Below, piece after piece: positions 55,742 to 64,000 of a stretch of DNA of 64,000 nt. The stretch lies in assembly GCF_000013625.1 (NCBI RefSeq), contig NC_009659.1, positions 186,001 through 250,000 on the forward strand, in the 5' to 3' direction. The notes beneath the pieces were generated by a model that saw only the letters and a list, made by a program, of their open reading frames with translations, did no database searches and had not been told where the DNA came from. The stretch is from Janthinobacterium sp. Marseille. GTDB lineage: Bacteria > Pseudomonadota > Gammaproteobacteria > Burkholderiales > Burkholderiaceae_D. The position numbers were made by a program, and so were the translations under genes. Position 1 is the stretch's first letter; the number at the start of each line of letters is the position of its first letter.

Positions 55742-56824
55742 GTGAAAAAAATGTTTTTAATGGCATGTGCCGGTCGCGGGATACAGCCTTCTTCGAAAAA
55801 CCACCCGGTGAGTGAAGATGAATTGCCGGTCGATACCCAGTTCCGTTTGGTGAAGGAAGCCGGCATCTGGGATTTCTTTGACCGCATACCGACCGATGAC
55901 AATCTGCATGAGTTTGTCAAAGCGATAGAAAAATACGATGTGCCGGTATTGTCCGGCAGCTGGACTTACCAGCTGGGAAAAGATGAAGCGCTTATCACAG
56001 CGAACCTGCAACGTGCGAAGAAGGTCGATTCGAAATACCACAACCTGATGGTATGGGCACGACATGCCGACGGTCACATCCTGAGCAATCAGGAAATCGT
56101 CGCATCCTATCTGGACGTCTATGCGCAAGCCGAGCGCCTGGGCATCACCATTACATATGAAGTACACGTCGATATGTGGTCGGAAGATGTACGTCGTATC
56201 ACGGAGGTGGCGGACGAAGTCAGGAAGCATGGTGTGCCATTCAACTTCTGCATGGATTACAGCCATTGCATTTTCAAGATTGAAAATGAAGTCGAGCAAG
56301 CGGTCTCCGGCATACGTCGCGATGCCGAAGCCCGACGCAGGCTTGATCCCTTCAATGACGACAGTTTTTGCGACGAATGGCTGGCGCAAAACATGGTGCA
56401 CTGGACCCAGGTACGCCCGGCAGCACCGAATGGTCCGCGCAACTGGCTCGCATTTGAAAGCGGCCCTTTTGACGGCATCGGCAATGGTCGTCCCGGACGC
56501 AGCATCCAGTATCCATTCCGCAAACCGGGGCCGGATGAATGGCTGGATACGGACTGGCATGCTTACAAACTCTCCTGCACCAAGGAAGCCTTGCGCAAGG
56601 TCATTGATGACTACATCGGCAATCCGGATTCTGCGATGCGCATCATGACCATAGACAACATCAACCTGTCTGCCTATGGCGTGGGCTGGAAGTACAACAT
56701 GTATGAAGACAGCTGTGAACTCGGGCGTTACGTCAGGGAATTGTATGCCGAACGGATGGCGGTAGCGGCAGCACGTGAGCAGGCCGGATCAGCGGCTGCA
56801 TTCATTAATCAATATCGGCCCTGA
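55742..56824 (+). CDS. Xylose-isomerase-like TIM-barrel protein of unknown role
   Basis: A 360-residue protein of the AP-endonuclease-2/xylose-isomerase TIM-barrel superfamily. Candidate metal ligands, counted from the upstream ATG 55736, are Glu142 and His144 (TYEVHVDMWS), Asp174 and His177 (FCMDYSHCIF) and His222 (VHWTQVRPA), the usual E-H-D-H pattern of this fold. AAGGA is 6 bases before GTG 55742, but only 1 base before ATG 55736, so GTG is chosen. It lies between the oxygenase and the purine permease. Members isomerise, epimerise or cleave sugars and related compounds; in this operon it would act on the oxygenase product or a ring-opened derivative. I know no described purine pathway with this component. 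Confidence 0.75.
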   Translation: MKKMFLMACAGRGIQPSSKNHPVSEDELPVDTQFRLVKEAGIWDFFDRIPTDDNLHEFVKAIEKYDVPVLSGSWTYQLGKDEALITANLQRAKKVDSKYHNLMVWARHADGHILSNQEIVASYLDVYAQAERLGITITYEVHVDMWSEDVRRITEVADEVRKHGVPFNFCMDYSHCIFKIENEVEQAVSGIRRDAEARRRLDPFNDDSFCDEWLAQNMVHWTQVRPAAPNGPRNWLAFESGPFDGIGNGRPGRSIQYPFRKPGPDEWLDTDWHAYKLSCTKEALRKVIDDYIGNPDSAMRIMTIDNINLSAYGVGWKYNMYEDSCELGRYVRELYAERMAVAAAREQAGSAAAFINQYRP

Positions 56825-56952
56825 GTCTGGCCGGTTCAGTAAGCCTGTAAATAAAGGAGCAGGCAAAGATTGCGGCTGGCAGCAGGCAGCCGCTCATTCC
56901 AAAGTTTGATGCAGCAGTTTTTCAAAATATAACTAACCAAAATGGTGGAGAC

Positions 56953-58302
56953 ATGGAAAGCAAAGCACATCCCGTTGACGAGCGGCTACCTCTCGTCAAG
57001 TTAATCATGCTTGGTTTGCAGCATGTACTTGCAATGTATGCAGGTGCGGTAACAGTACCCCTGGTACTGGCAGGGGCCTTGGGTTTGCCCAAGGAAACGA
57101 CGGCCTTGCTCATCAGCGCCGATTTGTTTGCCGGTGGCGTGGTGTCGATTATTCAGTCACTTGGATTCGGGATATTCGGTATCCGCTATCCGCTGATGAT
57201 GGGGGTCACCTTCGTCGCCATCGGTCCGATGATCGCCATAGGATTGAATCCTGAACTGGGTTTGCAGGGTATCTTCGGTTCCGTCATGGTGGCAGGTGTC
57301 ATCGGCTTCCTGATTGCGCCACTGATGAGCCGCCTGATGCGTTTCTTCCCACCCGTGGTCACCGGTTCCGTGATCCTCGTCATCGGCGTATCGCTGATGG
57401 GTGTCGGTATTACTTATGCCGGAGGTGGTTACGGTGCCAAGGAATTCGGCTCGCCCTTATATATAGGCATCGCCTTCCTCGTACTGGTATCGATCGTTTT
57501 GATCAGTCGCTTTGTACGCGGCTTCATCGGCAATATTTCGGTACTGGTCGGGATCTCGATAGGCTTTGGATTGACTGCCGCACTGGGTATGGTGAACTTC
57601 AGTGGCTTGTCGGAAGCGGCCTGGTTCGCGCCGGTGCTGCCATTCCATTTCGGTATGCCAAGATTTGATGTGCTGGCAATCGTATCGATGACCCTGGTGA
57701 TGATCGTGACACTGATCGAATCCATGGGCGGCATATTTGCGATGGGTGAAATCATTGACAAGAAGCCGACCCAGAACGATGTCAAGCGTGGCTTGCGCAC
57801 TGACGGGCTGGGCGCATTGATCGGCGGTATTTTCAATACCTTCCCTTACACCACTTTCTCGCAAAACATTGGCCTGGTTGATGTCAGCGGTGTGCGCAGT
57901 CGCTTCGTCTGCGTCGCCGCCGGCGTCATGATGATTTTGCTCGGCCTGATACCGAAACTGGCGATCTTTGTGGCGTCGATCCCGGACTTTGTCTTGGGTG
58001 GTGCGACCCTGGTGATGTTTGGCATGGTGGCGGCTAATGGCGTGCGCATTTTGCAATCCGTCGATTTCCGTACCAAGCGGCATAACGTCATGATCGTCGC
58101 GGTCAGTCTCGGCATGGGCATGATCCCGATGGTGTCCGATAAATTCTTTGCGCGCTTTCCGAGCGATATCGGCACCCTGCTCAATAGTGGTGTGGCACTT
58201 TGTGCCATCTCTGCGATTGTGTTGAATTACTTATCCAATGGACGTATCTCGGCGGCGGAAGCGGAGCAAGTGATACGCGACAGTGCGACGACTTCGCATT
58301 GA
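56953..58302 (+). CDS. NCS2 family purine (xanthine/urate-type) permease
   Basis: A 449-residue permease with 14 predicted helices. LGLQHVLAMYAGAVTVPLVL is the family start, and the NAT signature begins at Gln304-Asn305 (QNIGLVDVSGVRSR). The conserved glutamate appears in IESMGGIFAMGEI. The Gln-Asn form and the LAMYAGAV block are those of xanthine/urate rather than uracil transporters. It imports the likely substrate of the oxygenase with protons. A 128-base spacer separates it from the TIM-barrel gene. Confidence 0.88.
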   Translation: MESKAHPVDERLPLVKLIMLGLQHVLAMYAGAVTVPLVLAGALGLPKETTALLISADLFAGGVVSIIQSLGFGIFGIRYPLMMGVTFVAIGPMIAIGLNPELGLQGIFGSVMVAGVIGFLIAPLMSRLMRFFPPVVTGSVILVIGVSLMGVGITYAGGGYGAKEFGSPLYIGIAFLVLVSIVLISRFVRGFIGNISVLVGISIGFGLTAALGMVNFSGLSEAAWFAPVLPFHFGMPRFDVLAIVSMTLVMIVTLIESMGGIFAMGEIIDKKPTQNDVKRGLRTDGLGALIGGIFNTFPYTTFSQNIGLVDVSGVRSRFVCVAAGVMMILLGLIPKLAIFVASIPDFVLGGATLVMFGMVAANGVRILQSVDFRTKRHNVMIVAVSLGMGMIPMVSDKFFARFPSDIGTLLNSGVALCAISAIVLNYLSNGRISAAEAEQVIRDSATTSH

Positions 58303-58329
58303 TGCGGGAGTAAAGCCAAGGTGAGCAAT

Positions 58330-59295
58330 ATGAACACAATGCAAGTAAGAGTGAAAAGCAAATGGCAATGCGCGGAAGAAGTCGCGGCGTTCGAACTGGT
58401 GAATGCTGATGATGAAAACGCGCCATTGCCGGCGGCTGAGGCAGGTGCACATATTGATGTGCATCTGCCGAACGGCTTGGTGCGGCAGTATTCACTGACG
58501 GACTGTCGTACCGGTGCCTGCAGCTATGTCATCGGTGTCAAGCGCGAACCCAACTCGCGTGGCGGGTCGGCCGCCATGCATGAGTTGGTCATGCAAGGTG
58601 ATGTCTTGCAGATATCGCTGCCGCGTAATAACTTCCCGCTGCAAAAAGCGAGTGGGCCGACCTTGCTGATTGCCGGTGGCATCGGCATTACACCCTTGCT
58701 GGCGATGGCGCGGGCCTTGGCGGCCGATCCGGCGTGCAGGGAGAAGTATGCACTGCACTATTTCTGTCGCTCTCCTTTGCATGCCGCCTTCAGTAAAGAG
58801 ATCGCGGCACTGCAACAGGCGGACGGCATGGTGTATGGCGCCGATGCCGATGAAACGGCAAAGCACATCAGGCAGCTGCTGCAGCAAAGGCCGGAAGGTG
58901 CGCATGTATACACCTGTGGGCCGGGCCCGATGATAGCAACGGTGGTAGATACGGCACGTGAATGTGGCTGGCCGGAAGACGCCATCCATGTCGAGTATTT
59001 CAGCAATCAGGTGGACCATGGCGGCGAGCGGCCGTTCCGTGTGCGTTGTGCCGGCAGCAAGCTGGAATTCCAGGTGGCGGTCGGACAGAGCATCGTCGAG
59101 GCGGCGGCGGAAGCCGGGCTGGCGATCGCCACTTCGTGCGAACAAGGTGTTTGCGGTACCTGCCTGACGAATGTCTTGTCGGGACAGCCCGAGCACCGCG
59201 ACCTGTATCTGACGGATGCAGAAAAAGCGAGTGGCAAGCAAATGCTCTTGTGCGTCTCGCGCTGTCGTGGTGATGAACTTGTGCTGGATCTCTGA
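58330..59295 (+). CDS. VanB/HpxE-type oxygenase reductase
   Basis: A 321-residue reductase: FMN-binding domain (RQYSLTDCRTGACSYVIGVKRE), NAD-binding domain (LLIAGGIGITPLLAMARAL, VYTCGPGPMI), and a C-terminal plant-type [2Fe-2S] domain (SCEQGVCGTCLTNV and the late LLCVSR). It passes electrons from NAD(P)H to the Rieske oxygenase. The start is read as ATG 58330 because AAGGTGA, a near-perfect Shine-Dalgarno sequence, lies 5 bases before it; GTG 58321 is the alternative and is part of that site. Fifth element of the cluster. Confidence 0.9.
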   Translation: MNTMQVRVKSKWQCAEEVAAFELVNADDENAPLPAAEAGAHIDVHLPNGLVRQYSLTDCRTGACSYVIGVKREPNSRGGSAAMHELVMQGDVLQISLPRNNFPLQKASGPTLLIAGGIGITPLLAMARALAADPACREKYALHYFCRSPLHAAFSKEIAALQQADGMVYGADADETAKHIRQLLQQRPEGAHVYTCGPGPMIATVVDTARECGWPEDAIHVEYFSNQVDHGGERPFRVRCAGSKLEFQVAVGQSIVEAAAEAGLAIATSCEQGVCGTCLTNVLSGQPEHRDLYLTDAEKASGKQMLLCVSRCRGDELVLDL

Positions 59296-59455
59296 GCATC
59301 CCTTGCACTATTGACGCAGATAACGATAAGGAGGTGTGCCGACCAGAGTCATATTCCAACCCTGTGATTGAGACGACACTGGCGCCGGTGTCTTGTGCAA
59401 TCAACTATGAATAAAAAAGATGCAGTTCTATTTCGAGTGATTGTAGGAGACAAAG

Positions 59456-60382
59456 ATGAAAACAATGATACGGCCGCGCCTGATGGCGCTGGGCGGCAGC
59501 CTGCTATTGTCCGGCGCGCTGCCGGCATATGCTGCAGACTGGAGTGATACCTCTATCAGTTATCGCTACCTGCCGCAGGAAAGTGGTTTCAGCCTGGATA
59601 GTAATAACCAGCCTTTGGACGTCGCAAAAAGCATCATCCAGTTAACGCATGTCAGCGGCTACAAATACGGCAGCAATTTTTTCGATGTTAACTTTATCAA
59701 GTCGGATAACAATAATCCGGCCGACGACGGGACCTTGCCCTTTGGTCCGGCTCCCGGCACCGGTAGTGGTGCGGTGGAAGTATTCGGCATGTACCGGCAC
59801 AACCTGAGCCTGGGTGCAGTCAGCGGACGGGATTTGAAATTCGGCCCGGTCAAGGATATTTCTTTGACGGCGGGCTTTAACCTGAGTACCAAGAACGACT
59901 TCAACGGCGCAGCGACACGGGCTGTGGCGCTGGGGCCGACTTTTCACTTCGCGCTGCCTGCCGGATTCTTCAATGTCGGCTTGCTTGCTTATAAGGAGTC
60001 GAACAACACAGCCTTCGGCATCACTGACGCCAGCGGAAAAGTTTTATCGCCGCCGGGACGTGTGAGTTATGACTGGACTGCGCAGCTCGCTGCCGCCTGG
60101 AGCGTACCGTTTCATGCGGGCATTCCGGCCAAGCTGCAGGGCTTTCTCGCAGTGACCGGTCCCAAGGGCATGCTGACCAAAACCGAAACCTTGCTGGATA
60201 CGACGGTAATGTTTGATATCGGTTCGCTGGCCGGCAAGAAAGACACCTTCTATGCGGGTATCGGTTATCGCTACTGGAATAACAAGTTTGGTACTGATGA
60301 AGGTGCGGCCGGGTATCAGGGCTTGGTCAATAAGGCAGGGCATGTATCGACGCCAATAGTGCAACTGGAGGCGCACTTCTGA
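59456..60382 (+). CDS. Tsx-like outer-membrane channel
   Basis: A 308-residue protein with a signal peptide (cleavage near AYA-ADW), alternating beta-strands throughout, and a terminal phenylalanine (LEAHF) as in outer-membrane barrels. ISYRYLPQESGF, NFFDVNFIKSDNNN and YAGIGYRYWNNKFG resemble the nucleoside-specific channel Tsx family. AGGAG lies 6 bases upstream of ATG 59456. It would admit the purine-like substrate across the outer membrane. The 160-base gap before it includes an AAGGAGGTG stretch with no open frame behind it. Last gene of the cluster. Confidence 0.8.
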   Translation: MKTMIRPRLMALGGSLLLSGALPAYAADWSDTSISYRYLPQESGFSLDSNNQPLDVAKSIIQLTHVSGYKYGSNFFDVNFIKSDNNNPADDGTLPFGPAPGTGSGAVEVFGMYRHNLSLGAVSGRDLKFGPVKDISLTAGFNLSTKNDFNGAATRAVALGPTFHFALPAGFFNVGLLAYKESNNTAFGITDASGKVLSPPGRVSYDWTAQLAAAWSVPFHAGIPAKLQGFLAVTGPKGMLTKTETLLDTTVMFDIGSLAGKKDTFYAGIGYRYWNNKFGTDEGAAGYQGLVNKAGHVSTPIVQLEAHF

Positions 60383-60498
60383 TTCTTCCTGCCATGTGTA
60401 GTTTCCGGCGGTCTGGCCGGGTAATTGTTGTACTCGTGTGTTCCGCTTGATTGCACCAGGTTTTGCCGATGCGGATGTTGTGGTGCATGTCAGGTTTG

Positions 60499-60531
60499 AC
60501 GGGCTGTCGCTTTGCGCCGGCCCGTTTTTTT
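60499..60531 (+). terminator. Terminator of the oxygenase cluster
   Basis: ACGGGC (60499-60504) pairs with GCCCGT (60520-60525), followed by seven T. Lies 117 bases after the Tsx-like gene. Confidence 0.7.
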
Positions 60532-60572
60532 ATCGGTGGCATTGATGCAAATATCTTTTTGGCAATGGCAAT

Positions 60573-60625
60573 ACTAAAAATATTTCCATCGGAATCAAAG
60601 CCGGGGAATATTTTTTAGTTTTTTA
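60573..60625. repeat. AT-rich imperfect inverted repeat
   Basis: ACTAAAAATATTTCC (60573-60587) and GGGAATATTTTTTAGT (60604-60619) are near complements, and the second is followed by a T-run. It lies between the cluster terminator and the tRNA terminator. It may be a second, weak terminator. Nothing else is seen between 60383 and 60680 apart from the terminator at 60499. Confidence 0.35.
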
Positions 60626-60683
60626 TGCGGAGGAACTGGCTGGCGCAGAAATGCGTGGATAGACAGCAAATGCCAGAAAGCAA

Positions 60684-60710
60684 AAAGCCCACCGGTGAGG
60701 ATGGGCTAAG
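60684..60710 (-). terminator. Terminator of tRNA-Phe
   Basis: On the minus strand AGCCCA, a 10-base loop, TGGGCT (stem 60686-60691 with 60702-60707), then TTTTTG. It lies 16 bases after the CCA end of the tRNA. Confidence 0.7.
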
Positions 60711-60723
60711 TGCTTGATTTTCT

Positions 60724-60799
60724 TGGTGGCCCGGGGCGGAATCGAACCACCGACACAAGGATTTTCAATCCTCTGCTCTACCGACTGAGCTACCAGGCC
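60724..60799 (-). tRNA. tRNA-Phe (GAA)
   Basis: A 76-base cloverleaf read on the minus strand, starting GGCCTGGTAGCTCAG and ending in an encoded CCA. The acceptor stem GGCCTGG pairs with CCGGGCC with one wobble, the anticodon loop is TTGAAAA with anticodon GAA, and the T-arm has GGTTCGATTCC. The terminator follows at 60684-60710. No integrated element is attached to its 3' end in this window. Confidence 0.96.
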
Positions 60800-60927
60800 A
60801 AGGCGCGCAAGTATAGCAAAGCTGTTGGGATTTGCAAGTACTAGATGCAATTTAAATTGTTGGCAGCCGCTATAATGAGCGCACTCAAGTAGTTTTCTTC
60901 CTCTTCTTTTCACGGATATTCTGCTTT

Positions 60928-62118
60928 ATGCATGTGCAAAGCGACGTTTGTATTATCGGCGATGGTGCCATCGGTAAAGCGGCCGCGCTTGGTTTTGCGC
61001 AGGCCGGACTGAAGGTTACTTTATTGAGCCCGGCGTCGGCCCCCGTCCCTGCGCGCCAGGATGACTGGGATGTGCGTGTGTACGCGGTCAATCATGTGGC
61101 GCATGCCTTGCTGTCTTCCGTCAAAGTATGGGAGGCGCTGGATCCGTCGCGCGTCGCGCCGGTTGATGCAATGGTGGTCAATGGTGACGGCGCGACTGCC
61201 GGTGAACTGGCCTTCGATGCATATGGAGCACGTGTCGGTGCGCTGGCCTGGATAGTGGAAGACCGCAATCTGAATCAGGCACTGGATGCCGCGCTGAAGT
61301 TCGCTTCAAATGTAAAAGTCGTACATGGCCGCGCCAGCGCCTTGCAGGTAAGCGATACGGTCGCCAGCGTGCAATTGGCGAATGGCGATACCCTGGGTGC
61401 CGAATTGGTGGTGGGTGCCGATGGCGGTCAATCCTGGGTGCGCTCGCAATGCAATATCGATTTCGATTACCGGCCCTATGGCCAGCGTGCAATTGTTTCC
61501 AATTTCACTTGTGAAAAGCCGCATCACGGCGTTGCCTACCAATGGTTCTCGGCGGCTGAAGGCATCATCGCCCTGCTACCTTTGCCCGGACAACGTGTTT
61601 CACTGGTCTGGTCGGCGCCGGATGCGCTGGCCGATACCTTGCTGAAAGAATCACTGACGCAAATCGCGGCACGCCTGACCCTGCTGGCCGGGGATAAGCT
61701 GGGTAACTTGTCGCCCTTGCAACCTGAAGCCGTAAAATCATTTCCTTTATCGCTATTGCGACCGCATGCGATTACCGCGCCACGCGTGGCCCTGATTGGC
61801 GATGCCGCGCATGTGGTACATCCATTGGCCGGGCATGGCATGAACCTTGGGTTTGCAGATGTTGCCGCTTTGATCAAAACTGTCAGCGAGCGCGGCCGGC
61901 ACCGGGATTGCGGCGATGCACGCGTATTGTCGCGTTATGCACGTTCGCGCAAGGAAGATATACTGCTGATGCAATTAACCACGGATGGCCTGGCACGACT
62001 GTTTGGCACGGATCTGGAGCCTTTGCGTGCGGTGCGCAATTTTGGTTTGAACTTGGTGAACCAGTTGCCTGTCTTAAAAAGACGCCTGATAGGGCACGCA
62101 CTGGGCAAGTCCCTGTAA
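60928..62118 (+). CDS. UbiH/COQ6 family FAD-dependent hydroxylase
   Basis: A 396-residue flavin monooxygenase. The FAD-binding start is DVCIIGDGAIGKAAALGFAQAG (the GxGxxG motif with Asp in the second position), followed by LVVGADGGQSWVR and VALIGDAAHVVHPLAGHGMNLGFADV. These are marks of the ubiquinone-ring hydroxylases UbiH, UbiF, UbiI and UbiL. Which ring position it acts on cannot be read from the sequence. The gene starts 129 bases from the divergent tRNA-Phe and is followed by dsbC. Confidence 0.85.
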   Translation: MHVQSDVCIIGDGAIGKAAALGFAQAGLKVTLLSPASAPVPARQDDWDVRVYAVNHVAHALLSSVKVWEALDPSRVAPVDAMVVNGDGATAGELAFDAYGARVGALAWIVEDRNLNQALDAALKFASNVKVVHGRASALQVSDTVASVQLANGDTLGAELVVGADGGQSWVRSQCNIDFDYRPYGQRAIVSNFTCEKPHHGVAYQWFSAAEGIIALLPLPGQRVSLVWSAPDALADTLLKESLTQIAARLTLLAGDKLGNLSPLQPEAVKSFPLSLLRPHAITAPRVALIGDAAHVVHPLAGHGMNLGFADVAALIKTVSERGRHRDCGDARVLSRYARSRKEDILLMQLTTDGLARLFGTDLEPLRAVRNFGLNLVNQLPVLKRRLIGHALGKSL

Positions 62119-62159
62119 GTCGCTGTAACTCCAGCTAAAAAATCTTAAACGGAATCAAT

Positions 62160-62882
62160 ATGAAATTAATCAAGGCTGCCGCTGCAGCATTGCTCGGCCT
62201 GGCTTTTGTTTCTGCTTTTGCCGAAACCGCACAGGAAGCTGCTGTGCGCAAGGCAATCGAGCCGCGCCTGGGCGAAGATGCCAAGGTAGTGGGTGTGAGC
62301 AAGACCCCTTACTCGGGCCTGTATGAAGTCCAGGTCAATGGCGACATCATCTATACCGATGCGAAAGCGCAGTATTTGTTCGTAGGTCGTATCGTTGATA
62401 CCAAGACCTATCAGGATTACACCAAGGCACGCCTGGAAGAAATCAATAAGGTGGCGTTCAGCGACCTGCCACTGGAAGCTGCGATGAAGCAGGTCAAGGG
62501 CAATGGCAAGCGCGTCATAGCAGTGTTTGAAGACCCGAACTGCGGCTATTGCAAACGTTTCCGCCAGACCCTTGAAGGTATCAATGACATCACTGTCTAT
62601 ACCTTTATGTATAACATCCTGTCGCCGGACTCGATCGCCAAGTCACGCAATGTCTGGTGTTCGGCTGATCGCAACAAGGCATGGGATGACTGGATGCTGA
62701 ATGGTAAAGCGCCGGCTCCTGCTTCCGATAAATGTACGACGCCGCATGAAAAGGTGTTGGCGCTGGGGCAAAGAATGGGTGTGACCGGTACGCCGACGAT
62801 TATTTTCACTGACGGTTCGCGTATTCCGGGTGCGATTGATGCCAAGGCGCTGGAAGCAAAGCTGGCTTCGATCAAGCAGTAA
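62160..62882 (+). CDS. dsbC: Thiol-disulfide interchange protein DsbC
   Basis: A 240-residue periplasmic protein: signal peptide (cleavage near AFA-ETA), N-terminal dimerisation domain (VVGVSKTPYSGLYEVQVNGDIIYTDAKAQYLFVG), and a thioredoxin domain with Cys128-Gly-Tyr-Cys131 (EDPNCGYCKRF), a second cysteine pair at WCSADR and DKCTTP, and the cis-proline loop GTPTIIF. It isomerises wrong disulfides. Starts 41 bases after the ubiH-like gene and ends at a terminator. Confidence 0.93.
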   Translation: MKLIKAAAAALLGLAFVSAFAETAQEAAVRKAIEPRLGEDAKVVGVSKTPYSGLYEVQVNGDIIYTDAKAQYLFVGRIVDTKTYQDYTKARLEEINKVAFSDLPLEAAMKQVKGNGKRVIAVFEDPNCGYCKRFRQTLEGINDITVYTFMYNILSPDSIAKSRNVWCSADRNKAWDDWMLNGKAPAPASDKCTTPHEKVLALGQRMGVTGTPTIIFTDGSRIPGAIDAKALEAKLASIKQ

Positions 62883-62904
62883 ACCATCCTGCCTGTTTTT
62901 CCGA

Positions 62905-62929
62905 CGGCCACGCTTGCGTGGCCGTTTTC
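62905..62929 (+). terminator. Terminator after dsbC
   Basis: ACGGCCACG (62905-62913), loop CTTG, CGTGGCCGT (62918-62926), then TTT. Confidence 0.75.
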
Positions 62930-63063
62930 ATATGCGCGACATATACGCTAAATAAAATGCAGCTGATAAAAATGCCGGTATCCGCCATGCGGATGGATGC
63001 AGGCTCTGCGCACTACGGCAGATACCGCTAAACTAACGTTCTTACACTTAACGGCGGCACAGC

Positions 63064-64000
63064 ATGAAAAACGCAATCCAATACACCATCGTCCCGAAAG
63101 ATCTTGCAGCGCATTTATTTGCCGTCAGCGTGACAGTGAATCAGCCTGATCCGGCCGGCCAGCGTTTTTCCTTGCCGGCGTGGATCCCCGGCAGCTATAT
63201 GATCCGCGAGTTCGCCAGGAATATCGTGCGCATACGCGCCGAATCGGGCGGTTATGAAGTTGCACTGAACAAGCTGGACAAGCATACCTGGCTGGCCGAT
63301 GTCTGTAGCGGTCCCCTGACCCTGCACTATGAAGTCTATGCATGGGATTTGTCGGTACGCACCGCACATTTGGACCAGACGCACGGCTTCTTCAATGGCA
63401 CCAGCGTATTCCTGCAGGTAGATGGGCAGGAACAGCGTGTGCATGAAGTGGATATCCAGAAGCCGCAAGGCGAAGCGTATGCGAAATGGCGTGTCGCCAC
63501 CGCGATGCGCCAGTTGAAAGCCAAACGTTATGGCTTCGGTTCCTATATCGCATCGAATTACGATGAATTGATTGATCACCCGGTTGAGCTTGGCACCTTC
63601 GCCCTGGCGAGTTTCAAGGCACATGGTGTGCAGCACGATATGGTCTTCACCGGCCGTGTACCGAATCTGGATTTGCCGCGCCTGGGTGCCGATCTGCAAA
63701 AAATATGTGAAGCGCAAATTTCCCTGTTCGAGCCGAAGACACAGCGTGCACCGGTTGATCGCTATGTATTCATGACCATGGTGGTCGGTGATGGTTATGG
63801 CGGCCTTGAACATCGGGCATCGACTGCCCTGATTTGTTCACGTGCCGATTTGCCGGTCAAAGGGCAAAAGGAAATGACGGATGGTTATCGCACCTTCCTC
63901 GGTCTTTGCAGCCACGAATATTTCCACACCTGGAACGTCAAACGCATCAAGCCTGCCGCATTCGCACCTTATGACCTGACGCAGGAAGGCTATACGCCTT
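63064..64000 (+). CDS. M61 family peptidase (5' part, runs off the window)
   Basis: The first 312 codons of an M61 (glycyl aminopeptidase) family protein; the frame is open to the window end. The N-terminal beta-domain is recognised by FSLPAWIPGSYMIREFARNI and AWDLSVRTAHLDQTHGFFNG. The start of the catalytic domain has VGDGYGGLEHRAST and the zinc motif HEYFH (from His284) in CSHEYFHTWNVKRIKP. Full-length members are about 600 residues and usually end in a PDZ domain, which would lie beyond the window. No signal peptide is visible, so it is probably cytoplasmic. Start ATG 63064 fits the family. Confidence 0.9.
   Translation, partial: MKNAIQYTIVPKDLAAHLFAVSVTVNQPDPAGQRFSLPAWIPGSYMIREFARNIVRIRAESGGYEVALNKLDKHTWLADVCSGPLTLHYEVYAWDLSVRTAHLDQTHGFFNGTSVFLQVDGQEQRVHEVDIQKPQGEAYAKWRVATAMRQLKAKRYGFGSYIASNYDELIDHPVELGTFALASFKAHGVQHDMVFTGRVPNLDLPRLGADLQKICEAQISLFEPKTQRAPVDRYVFMTMVVGDGYGGLEHRASTALICSRADLPVKGQKEMTDGYRTFLGLCSHEYFHTWNVKRIKPAAFAPYDLTQEGYTP

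Noticed and set aside
60724..60799. tRNA-Phe as an integration site of a genomic island
   Set aside because: No integrase, no direct repeat of the tRNA end and no foreign-looking DNA on either side.
62957..63029. Short open frame between dsbC and the M61 gene
   Set aside because: About 24 codons, no ribosome-binding site, no hydrophobic or conserved pattern.

Overview
The window is a stretch of bacterial chromosome, most likely from a betaproteobacterium of the order Burkholderiales. Gene content and protein style (metX-metW, hemA-prfA-prmC, mreBCD-mrdA-rodA, the ptsH-ptsI pair, rsmI-lpoA-yraN-diaA-dolP) point to Oxalobacteraceae such as Herminiimonas or Janthinobacterium. This is inferred from gene order and protein similarity recalled from memory; no search was run. 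The region is densely coded, has ordinary base composition throughout, and contains no phage, no IS transposase and no CRISPR array.

Layout. 1-2330: end of a mannose-family EIIA, then ptsH and ptsI (a soluble PTS relay). 2328-3514: chromate transporter split into two genes. 3843-6976: LPS core/O-antigen genes (two glycosyltransferases and a ligase). 7236-9197: promoter, SAM-II riboswitch with terminator and anti-terminator, metX, metW. 9201-18451: AmpG-like permease, a decayed rlmI, a DUF6352-like gene, a MOT1-like transporter, an OpgC-like acyltransferase, an MFS permease, a 267-bp nested inverted-repeat element, and a Tat-exported PhoX-like protein. 18589-24293: xth, pyrE, a DUF4124 protein, gatCAB. 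24543-31396: cell-shape operon mreBCD-mrdA-rodA-rlpA. 31393-35283: rsmI and, divergently, lpoA-yraN-diaA-dolP. 35319-39621: BCCT transporter, lemA, and a membrane M48 peptidase. 39711-44107: TlpA-like thioredoxin facing hemA-prfA-dsbB-prmC. 44190-48725: response regulator, LysM-FecR protein and CHASE2 histidine kinase. 49087-50315: an orphan 54-residue protein with its own promoter and terminator, a PsiF protein and a YidB protein. 50492-60382: glutathione-dependent formaldehyde detoxification, a GlxA-type regulator, and a Rieske-oxygenase catabolic cluster. 60724-64000: tRNA-Phe, a UbiH-like hydroxylase, dsbC and the start of an M61 peptidase.

The most interesting block is 50492-60382. It holds a GntR/FCD regulator, tandem operator-like repeats, a Rieske oxygenase resembling the methylxanthine demethylases NdmA/NdmB and the purine hydroxylase HpxD, and a metal-site TIM-barrel protein of unknown role. 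It also holds an NCS2 purine permease, a VanB/HpxE-type reductase and a Tsx-like outer-membrane channel. Genes that detoxify formaldehyde, the by-product of N-demethylation, lie next door. Together they suggest uptake and oxidative breakdown of a purine or N-methylated heterocycle, with a TIM-barrel step I cannot match to a described pathway.

Other notable items are the SAM-II switch that appears to work by transcription attenuation, an rlmI pseudogene that has lost its whole catalytic domain, two similar promoter-in-terminator leaders before the BCCT and lemA genes, and the nested inverted-repeat element.
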